Below, piece by piece: positions 14,040-26,000 of a DNA stretch of 38,590 bases. Each line of letters starts with the position of its first letter. Positions within the stretch are counted from its first letter, which is position 1. The notes beneath the pieces were generated by a model. It was not told where the DNA came from, ran no database searches, and saw nothing but the letters and a program-made list of their open reading frames with translations. Position numbers and translations under genes: made by a program. Origin of the DNA: a virus; the IMG/VR virus record IMGVR_UViG_3300013093_000111, positions 1 through 38,590 of that record. The stretch is one strand, 5' to 3'.

Positions 14040-17000
14040 TAGCAATAATCCAATCGGTCGTGACGGGCTAAGTGCAAACTTATTACCTAATTTTTATCAA
14101 ACTATTGCTAATAAAAAGTTTTTACAAGCAACTATTGACCAATTATTTCAAACAGGTACAGTTAAAAAAGTAAATGGTTATATAGGCAGACAAAATGCAA
14201 AATCAGCAAATGGTACTGATATCTACGTAAATGCTGCCGATAGATTTAGACAACATTACCAATTAGAACCTGCAATTACAGTTGAAGATAGTATTGGAAA
14301 TACTACATTTTTTAAAGATTATCAAGACTATATTAATCAAATTAGGGTATTTGGCGGAAATACTAATAATCATGCTAGATTAAATAAACAAGAATTTTAT
14401 TCTTGGGACCCACATATTGATTGGGATAAGTTTGTTAATTTTCAAAATTATTATTGGCAACCATATGGCCCTGAAACTATTGTAATACCAGGACAACAGT
14501 TAGCCATTACTAGTACATATACTGTAGAAATACAATCTGAAATCAACAATAACGAATATTTGTTTACACCAAACGGATTTTCTCTTAATCCTGTATTAAC
14601 ACTATATAGAGGGCAAACATACATTTTTGAAATTAATAGCCCAGGTAATCCTTTTAGTTTTAAAACTGCTAGAAGTACAGGTATCGATGATAGATATATT
14701 ATTTCGACTATTGATAATTATGGTGTAGAAAATGGGACAATTATATTCACAGTACCCTTAGATGCTCCTACAGTTTTATACTATCAAAGCGAAACAGATT
14801 TGAATTTAGGCGGTGCGATTGAAATATTATCTATTGATCAGGATACTTATATTAATGTAGAAAACGATCTATTAGGCAAAAAAACATATACATTACCTGG
14901 CGGTATGGCGTTAAGCAACGGTATGAAAGTTGCATTTAAAGGTAATGTAACACCTGTAGAATATTCTACTGGAGAGTTCTATGTAGAAGGTGTAGGTACA
15001 TCGATTAAATTAATACCTACATCAATTTTAGAAATTATAAATTCTTATACAGTAGAACAAACTGTGCCGTTTGACAGTGAAAACTTTGATAGTAACCCTT
15101 TTAGTGATGCTACAGGTTTTGCTGGCCAATTAGACTATATTGTTATTAACCGTGCTAGTAATGACAGAAATAACTGGAGCAGATATAATCGTTGGTTCCA
15201 TAAAGATGTATTAATTGCTAGTGCAACTTTCAACAATAATATTGCAAGTTTAGATCAATCTGCAAGAGCAGTTAGACCAATTATAGAATTTGAAGCTAAT
15301 TTAAAATTATTTAATTTTGGAACTACTGCAATTCCTGATGTTGATTTGATTGATAGTTTTACAACAGATGCATTTTCAACAATTGAAGGTACATTTGGGT
15401 ACAATGTTGATGGAATACCGTTAGCACAAGGACAACGAATTATTTTTACTGCTGATACAGATCGCTTAGTAAAAAATAAAATATTTGAAGTTACATTTGT
15501 CGATGTATTGCATTTGAATGAAGGTAGTCGTCAAATTCATCTAGTAGAAATAAGTAATCCTGAATTAAATCAGATTGTATTAATTAAGTCGGGTATAACA
15601 AATCAAGGAAAATCTTATTGGTATGATGGTACTACATGGCAGCCAGGACAAATTAAAAATACTGTAAATCAACAACCGTTATTTGATATTGTAGATGAAA
15701 ATAAAATTAGTTACGGAAATAATTTAGTTTATAATGGCTCTACATTTAAAGGAACTAGCCTTTTTTCATATAAAATAGGATCAGGCTCTAAAGACTCATC
15801 ATTGGGATTTTCTCTAAGTTACAAAAATATTAATAACATTGGAGACATTATTTTTAATTTTACACTAGCGACTGATTCATTTCAATACAAACAATCTACA
15901 TCAATTATTACACAAAATATTAATATAGGATATTTAATTAGTCAAGATTATGCTGGTAATTTAATTTATAAAAACGGCTGGCAAACTTGTATAACACCTA
16001 CGGTACAAGCCGCAGTTAGGATTTACAAAAATTCTGGTTTAACGAATAATTTTAATATTGATATTTTTGATGACATTACGCAACTAACTGATTTAGTTGT
16101 TAGAGTTTATGTTAATGGTATTAGATTAGATCCTACATTGTGGACATTAACTACTAATTCTCGTTATAAACAAATTGTATTAACTAATGCAATTGCAAAA
16201 ACTGATGTATTAACAATTAAGGCATTTTCTGCTCAACCTATTAACAATAATGGGTATTATGAAATTCCTGTTAATTTACAAAATAATCCATTGAATAATA
16301 TTATGGGAGATTTCACATTAGGTGAAGTTACCGATCATGTTACTTCAATAGTTGATAATTTAGGATCAGCTTTTGTAGGATCGTTTCCTGGGCCAGGAAA
16401 TCTTAGAGATTTAGGCAATATAACACAATATGGTACAAAATTTGTACAGCATAGCGGTCCTTTAAGCCTAGCATTGTATCATATAACATCAAATTCAAAC
16501 AATATTATTAAATCATTGGAACAAGCAAGAAATGATTATAATAATTTTAAAAGAAATTTTGTTAAAACTGCAAGCAATTTAGGTGTTGAAGGAGATCCAG
16601 TTACACTAGTTAATTTAATCCTTCAAAAAATTAATAAAGATAAACCTAACACAGGGCCTTATTATTTTAGTGATATGATTCCTTACGGTGCTAGTGTTAA
16701 AACTAATTTAACCGTAGTAGATTATCGAATTAAAACTTATCCGTTAAGTGCAGTTTTTACATTGGATTCATTATCGAATAAAGCTGTTGGAATTTATTTA
16801 AACGGAGTTCAATTAATTTTTGGACGTGATTATACATTTAGTACACAAGGATTTGTAGTAATTGATAATAGTGTTGTTATGAATAATGGCGACACTATCA
16901 CCACCTATGAATATGATAGTACAGATGGATGTTTTGTTCCAGAAACTCCTACCAAGTTAGGTATGTGGCCAGCATATGTTCCTCAAATTTATATGGATAC

Positions 17001-20000
17001 ATCGTTGGTTACTCCGCAATTAATGATACAAGGACACGATGGTAGTCAAGTTCTTGCTTACGGTGATTATCGTGATAATTTAATCTTAGAATTAGAAAAA
17101 AGAATTTTTAATAATATTAAAGTTAAGTATGATACTTCTATTTTTGATATCGCTGACATTCTTCCTAGTTATAACAGAAATAATGATTATAGTTTATCAG
17201 AATTTAATCAAGTACTTGCTCCTAGTTTTTATAAATGGACAAGTTTAGCTGGAAGGGATTTTACTAAACCATTAAGTTATGATATAAACAATTCATTTAC
17301 TTACAACTACACTGGAAATTCAGCACCAAACGGCGAAAATGTTCCTGGATATTGGAGAGGAATATATCGTTGGTTACTAGACACTGACCGTCCACATATT
17401 TGCCCATGGGAAATGTTAGGATTCAGTATAATGCCAAGCTGGTGGACTAGTGTGTATGGTCCTGCACCTTATACTAGTGATAATTTGCCATTGTGGCAAG
17501 ATATCAATGATGGTATGGTTCGCGAACCTGGTGTATCTGCTATAAAATTAAACAAATATGCTAAACCGTTTTTAATGAATCATATCCCTGTTGACGAAGG
17601 CGGCAATTTATTAAGCCCTATCGAATGTGGATTAGCAGTAGGCACTATTACTCCGAATGTAGATAGTGATTTTGTATTTGGTGATGTTAGTCCAGTAGAA
17701 GCTGCCTGGCGCCGTAGTAGTCATTATTCTTTTAGTGTAATATTGGCTAGTATGTTATTAACACCTGCAAACACATTTGGATTACTTTTAGATAGAAGTA
17801 GAATTATTAGAAACCTCGCAGGTCAGCTGGTTTATTCTGATACTATGTTAAGAGTAAGACCTGCAGATATTATTTTACCTAGTATCTATTCCAGTACTAC
17901 TAGAATACAAACAGCTGGTATTGTAAATTATATCGTTTCTTATATTCTTAATTTTATATTCAGTAATAATACAAAAATATATTTGAAATATCAAGAAGAT
18001 TTACAAACTATGATACCACAATTATCATATCGAGTAGGTGCATTTACAGGAAAAGATCAATTTAATTTATTATTAGATTCAAAAACTCCATTAAGTACTG
18101 GTAATGTTTTTGTTCCAAGTGAAAATTTTAAAATCATTTTAAACGTTTCTAGCCCAATACAAAAAATAACTTATAGTGGAGTTATTATAACAAAAAAACA
18201 AACTGGATACGAAGTTAAAGGATATAGCAGAACTCAACCTTATTTTGTCTACTACCCTTATACACAATCCGGTAACACTATTAATGTTGGCGGAATAAGT
18301 GATTCGTATAGTGTATGGACTCCTGGTCAGCAATATGCAGTTGGATCTATAGTACAATATAGCAATACTTTTTATCGTTGTACTATAACAAATACAGCAA
18401 CAAATACATTTGACATTACTTATTTTGCGCCTTTGACAAATCTACCAGTTGTAGGTGGAGTAAATGCAATTTTAAGAAAACGTTGGGATACAACTACTCC
18501 TATTGTAGTTCCGTACGGTACTGAATTTTATAAGATCCAAGATGTAGTTGATTTTTTACAAGGCTATGGCGAATATTTAAAACTACAAGGTTTTGTGTTC
18601 GAAGATTTTAATTCAAATCTTCAAGCAGTTTCTAACTGGGATACTAGTGTTAACGAATTCTTATTTTGGACCACACAAAATTGGGGTGCAGGGCAGGATA
18701 AATGGAGTGACTGGACTCCGGATCTTCCAGTCACTTACGGATCTATTGTGAGATATAATGGTGACTATTATAGTGCATTGTTTAATATAGCCGCAACTAA
18801 CGTATTCGATGCTACTAAGTATACAAAATTAGATGGATTATCGGATGTTGGCAATAGTGTTATTAGTTTAAGTCCAAGTGCAAATAAATTAACATTCTTA
18901 ACAAAACTTGCAGTTGTTGATGATATAACAAATGAGTTTTATGATTATGAAATTTCTAAAGTAGATGGAACTCCTTTAAAACCTCAATTCTTAGATAGCT
19001 ATCGATCGGGTAATGTTGTTAGTTACAGTCCAAAGACAAGTGATGGAATTTACGGAGCAACTTTTTATCTAGTACAACATGAGCAAGTTATTACTTTAGA
19101 TAATACTACAATTTTTAATGATTTAATTTACAATCCAGAAAGTGGATATAGACAAGAACGTTTGAAAGTTTCTTCACACGTTAGTTCACATTGGTATGGC
19201 GGATTTGATGTTCCTGGATTTATTTTTGACCAAGCAACTATTCAACAATGGCAACCTTGGCAAGATTATGCATTAGGTGATATTGTAAATTACCAAGGAT
19301 ATTATTATGGTGCTACTACTGCATTAGCAGGTGTCGCTGAATTTAATCCAGCAAACTGGACACAGCTAGCATCTAAACCTACACCTCAGTTAATTCCTAA
19401 TTGGACATATAAAGCTAGTCAGTTTACAGATTTTTATGATTTAAACGGAGATAATTTTGATACTGCTCAACAAGAGATGGCGCAACATCTTATTGGATAT
19501 CAATCGCGTCAATATTTAGATAATATTATTCAAGATCCAGTTAGCGAATTTAAATTTTATCAAGGTATGATCCGAGATAAAGGAACTCAAAATGTTCTTA
19601 ATAATTTATTCAATGTGTTAAGTTCTGATAATTTAGAAAGTTTAGTATTCTATGAAGAATGGGCAGTTAGAAGCGGACAGTACGGTGCTGCCAACGCATT
19701 TGAAAATATTGAATTTATATTAGATGAATCTGCATTTAGAATTAATCCGCAAGGGTTTAATTTAACAAATGTAGTTGATCCTAATTTAAATTTTATTATT
19801 CAACAAACTCCTAATGATGTTTATCTTAAACCTTTAGGATATAATTCTACTCCGTGGCCGATTTTATCTACATATAATCCGTTCTTACGTAGTGCAGGGT
19901 ATGTTAATGCGGCAGATGTTTCTTTAGTATTAAAATCTTTAAGCGATATTGTCAATTCTAATGTTGTATTATCAGAAGGAAACTATGTTTGGGTTACGTT

Positions 20001-23000
20001 TGAAGGACCAAGCTGGAATGTATATAGATTTACTAATCAACATATTAACATTGTATCGTTATCGCTAAACAAAGGAATTATGACATTTAATTCCGATGTA
20101 CTAGTTAAATTGTCAGTGGGTGATTGGATTTATATATCTGGAGTGTCTCTAATTACAGGGTATTATCAGATTAGTACAGTTTCATTAAATCAATTTACAG
20201 TATCTACTTCGATCGGATCGATTCCTAGTCCGTTTACTCAAGCTAGTAGTATAATTGTACATTCTTTTGTGACACAAAAAACATCATCGATAGACACATT
20301 AGATACTATTTTAACTATTAAATTAAATTCAAAAGAATTAATATGGACCGATAATAGTGGTAATGGCGATTGGGCAGTATGGCAGTATAATCCTGTATAT
20401 AATATTGTACCTATTGGTAATACTCTTCCAAGAACAAATTTACAATTTGGTTCATTGGTTGCAATGAGTACTAATGGATTTATAGCCGCAGTAGGATCAT
20501 TGATAGGTGAAATAGTTATCTATGATAAAAACGGTATTGAAATAGAATGGACACAACGTCAAGTTATACAAGATACACAGGGTATTGTAAGTAATAGAAT
20601 TTCTCTTGCAGACGACGGCAGTTATATGCTAGTGAGTAATTGTACTGGACAAGGTACAGTCTTGTTATACAAGAAAGATATTAATAATATTTTTTCATAT
20701 TTTACAACTCTTACTAGTCCAAACACACAGTCCGGCGATGAATTTGGTTATAGTTCTGTGTTTGGAGTTGACGAGAATGGTAACACACCTGTTTATATTT
20801 CGTCCCCTGGCACTACTAATAAAGTATATAAATTTACATATTCTAATTCAGTTCAAGCATCATCGTCTTACAATCCTGTAGGAAGTTTAGGAGTAACATT
20901 AGCTGTTGAATCGACATCTGGTATTTCAGCAGGCATGATTGTATCAGGAATTGGATTTAGTAGTAATCAAACAGTTGTATCTGTTATTGATAGTAAAACT
21001 GTTTTATTAAGTGGCTTACCTGATTCTATTCCTTCAGGAGTTATTAATTTTTCAACATTGGGTTGGACTTCAGATATGTCTGTGGTATTTTCTGCACCGT
21101 CAGGAATTACATCTTTCGGACAGACTATAAAATTAAGCGGGGATGGAAAAACTATTGCAATTTCAGGAATTAATTCTGGTTTATCTAAACATGAAGTTTT
21201 TATATATCAAAATAATGGAACAGAATTTACTGCTCTAACACCAATTCTTGGTCCAGCTAACGATGTAGACTTTGGTAATGGAATTGATATTTCGTATGAC
21301 GGTACTTACATTGTAGTATCAGATGATTCATTAAGCATTAATGGATTAAATCAAAGAGGCGGTGTTACAGTTTATAAATTAATAAATGGTCAATATTCAG
21401 TTCTCCAAAATTTAATACCTCGTACTCCTGAAACTTCTGGACATTTCGGTAATAAAATTTCTTTCATGAATGATTCGCAAACTATCGTAGTTTATAGTCA
21501 ATACGGAGACAACTATATTACTACAACATTCGATGCAACAAATACTGAAACTAAAAACACGCCGACTACATTTGATAACGGTGATACAGTATTAACGGTT
21601 ACTCAAGTAAATAGCGGTAGAGTTGATATATATGACAAATATGTTAATAATTGGATATTCAGTGAAAGTTTACCTAAAGTTAATCCTATTGTTAATGCTG
21701 GTAAATTTGTAACAAATGATGTTTACTCTATTTTAACAATTGGCACAACTGATTTTACTTTAATAGGTGCTAGTGCAAATAAAGTGGGTATAACATTTAC
21801 TGCAACCGGCCCTGGTAAAGGTACAGGTACAGCAACTATCTCTACATTGATATCGGACGGTTATGGTGTCGGATTTGCAGTTGGTAATAATCAAATATTA
21901 ATTGGAGCTCCTACTACAATCGATCAAGGTTTAGTTAGCGGATCGATTTATAACTATGCAAAAACACCAAATTCTTTTACATGGACACAATTACATTCAG
22001 ATATTAATAAACCTGATATTACAAAAGTTAAAAAAGCATTTTTATACAATAAAGCTAATGGTAAATTAATAACTTATTTGGATACTATCGATCCTGCACA
22101 AGGAAAAATTCCAGGCCCAGCAGAGGAAGAAATAAAATATAAAACATTTTATGATCCTGCAACATACTCTGTAGGTAATAATAACATAAATGTAAATGCA
22201 AGTACAGCATGGACTACAGATCAAGTTGGTATGCTGTGGTGGGATTTGAGAACAGCTAAATTTATAAATGCCTACGAAAATGATACATCGTATAGAAATA
22301 CTAATTGGAATACACTAGCTGTAGGTGCAAGTATTGATATTTACGAATGGGTTTCTACAAAGTTAAAACCAAGTCAATGGGACGCTCAGGCAGATACAAC
22401 TGCCGGCAATGCATTAGGAATTAGTGGCCAAAGTTTATATGGTGATACTGCTTATTCAACAAGCCAAAAATATAATAATATAACAAAGACTTATACAAAC
22501 ACATATTATTTCTGGGTTAAAAATAAAAAATTTATTCCTAACATTCCTGGTAGAAATTTGGCAGCTCAAGACGTTTCAAATTTAATTGCTAATCCTAGAG
22601 GTCAAGGGTATACATATTTGGCATTAACTGGATTAGATTCATTTAGTTTAGTAAATGTTAAACCATATTTGACCGGAACAGATATTGTTTTAAGTATTGA
22701 ATACTGGACAGGTAGTAAAACAGATCAAAACATACATAGTCATTGGAATATTATCAGCGATGATCCAACAACTTATATTCCTGCAACTATTGAACAAAAA
22801 TGGATTGATAGTTTATGTGGATGTGACCAAGCAGGACGTCTTGTACCTGATATTGCATTACCACCTAAACTACGATATGGAATTGAAAACAGACCTCGTC
22901 AAAGTATGTTTATTAATAGATTCGAAGCTTTAAAAGAATTTGTAGAATTAACAAATCAAATATTGATACAAAATCAAATAGTAGAAGTTTACAATATTGA

Positions 23001-26000
23001 ACCTTTAGAATCGTATGATGCATACCCTGAAGTAATATCGGGATTATATGATGTAACTTTTGATACTGATTCAGAATTATCTTATGCAAATGTTGCAACT
23101 ATATCTAGACCGTCTATTATTCCTATTCCACCTTCTACTACTAATGGTAAAATTGCCGGAGGGACAATATTATCTCAAGGAAAAGGATTTATTGTTGCAC
23201 CGTATATTACAGTAATTGGAACAGGTGTTGGTGCAGTAGTTAAGGCTATAATTAATACAAAAGGTCAAATTACTGGAGTAGATGTTATATCTTCTGGTGA
23301 AGGATATGATGACACTACTAAATTTATAATTAGAGATTATAGTGCACTAGTAAAGAGTGATAGTCAAGCAAATGGAAATTGGAGCATTTATAGTTACGAT
23401 CCAATACAACAAACTTGGTACAGAACAAAAAATCAAGCATATGATGTAAGAAATTATTGGAATTATGCTGATTGGTATGCTACTGGCTATAGCCAATTTT
23501 CTGTTATAGATTTTTCGGTTGGAACATTTGCTGATTTAAATTCTATTCAACCCAATATTGGAGAAGTAGTTAAAGTTAGATCAGTTAATTCAGGCGGTTG
23601 GATGCTTTTAGAAAAATATGCAGACTCTGCTAGTATTGATTGGACATTAACTTATAAAACTGTTGGATTACAGAATGGAACAATTCAATTAAATTCTGCA
23701 TTATATCAAACTGCGAATACATTGTTAGGATTCGATAATACTATTTTTGATAATGAAGGTTACGATTTAGTTGCCGCAACTGAACTTAGAATTATTTTAA
23801 ATTGTTTAAAAACTAATATTTTTATTAATGATTTAAATGGTTCATATTCTGATTTATTCTTTTCTAGTGTAAGATACGTGCACAGCGAACAACCTTATGT
23901 CGATTGGATTTTTAAAACAAGTTTTGTTAAAGCACAGCATAATGTTGGATCATTAGATCAACCAGTAACATACAAACCTGACAATTTAAGTAATTTTGAA
24001 GATTATGTCAACGAAGTAAAACCGTATAAAACAAAAATACGCGAATATGTAAGTAATTACGATAGCATTGATCCTGCAGAGCTACCGATTACAGATTTTG
24101 ACTTGCAACCGATTTATAAAAACAATCAGTTAACAACTATCAACGCATTTGTTTCTGGTGGAAAAGTATCGGCATATGATGCTTCTATTCAAACTTATCC
24201 TTGGAAATTTTGGCTAGACAATGTTGGATTTGAAGTTACTGAAATTAAATTAATCAATGGAGGCAGCGGATATATAACAGCCCCACAAGTAATCATTTCT
24301 AGTAGCAGTGGATCCGGTGCAACTGCTAGAGCGTTTATTGTTAATGGGTCTGTTAGTAGAATTGTATTATTAACTCCTGGATCTGGCTATTTGTCTGCAC
24401 CTTTAATAGTGTTTAATGGCGGGTTAGCTGCCACAGGCGGAGTATCAGCAGTTGCAAGTACAGTAATTGGAAATAGCGTTGTACGTTCGAATTTTATTGG
24501 AATAAAATTTGATAGAACAGATCAGAATTATTTAATATCTCAAATAAATCATACAGAAACCTTTACAGGATCTGGATCTAAAATACAATTTGCATTAATT
24601 TGGGCACCTGATGGCAGAATTGGTCAAAGTTCTGTAACAATTAATGGTGTGCCAGTATTAAGAGATAGTTATATTTTAAATATTGTCACTAGCACTACTA
24701 AGGGTTATACAACTTATTCAGGAAATATAACTTTTACAACCGCGCCTGCTAACAATGCTTCTATTGTTGTGAACTATATTTTAGATCAATCAGTGCTAGG
24801 AGCAACTGATAGAATACAATATTACTATGATCCGACTACTGGACAATTAGGAAAAGATTTAGCACAGTTAATGACTGGGATAGATTACGGTGGAGTAATT
24901 GTTAATGGTTTAGGATTTCAAATTTCTAACGGTTGGGATAGTGTTCCTTATTATTCTGATAAATGGGATGCCGGAGATACAAATTTCACAGATAATATCT
25001 TGATAGTTGGAAGAAACCCATTAGGTAATCATGTACTTACATTAAATTATACGCCTAATGCGGGGATTCAACTTAATCTTTATAAATTTATTTCTTCTAT
25101 AGATCCAGTTACTGGTAATACAGTTCGAACTACATTAAGATTAGATGATCCTAATTTTAACATACATTCATTTATTAAACAATTAATAACTTCTTCTACA
25201 TATGATATGTTATTTGGAAGTAATTATCAAAGTATTCAAGTCGGCAATGCAATTTTGCAATCGATAACAACTGCCGGATACGATTCGGCAACTACTAATT
25301 TTTCTATAGTTAATCTTATTAAAAGTATTACAAATTTAACATCAGTTGCTTCGAATAATACTGCGGTTGCTGGGCTTAATACAAGTTTATCTATTATTAC
25401 AAATATTATTAATGGCGGCTTGATACCTCCAGTATTGAATCCATCACCAAACAGTATAAATGCAGGTATAACTCATGCTTCTACATTATTGTTTGATAAT
25501 ATTCCATTTATACAAGCAGAAATGATTGCTTATATAACAACCAATTATTCAAGTGTGGTATATAATCAAACTTCATACCGAACTCAATTACAGTATACTA
25601 TTGAGTCTTTAATTTATGATTTATTATATGGCGGTAATAGTCAGTCTTTATATACTGCAAGATCAGCAAGTTCTATAGGATTCACAGTACCTCCGTCAAA
25701 CTTTACAACTTACTACACAGCCATATATAATCATTTGAATAGTTTAGTTCAAAGTATTATTGTTAATACAACAGTTACTCCTTTACAAGGAGTAATACAT
25801 CAATACAAAAATAGTAGTTTAAGTGGTGGATCTGTTGCAAGTACTAGTTTGTCTAATAATATTACTAGTATAAAAAATTACTTGACTAATGTATCAGTTA
25901 CCACAGTGAATCCTACGATTGCATTTGGATCTTCTGCATTACAGGCTGTTGCTAATACTATATTATCGTCTCAGAATACGCTAACACCTAAATATAATTC

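Noticed and set aside
24950-24990. GATAAATG/AATAAATT-like near matches to the late octamer inside genes
   Set aside because: They lack the last A of the octamer and are not 18-24 nt before a start codon. They are expected by chance in AT-rich coding DNA.
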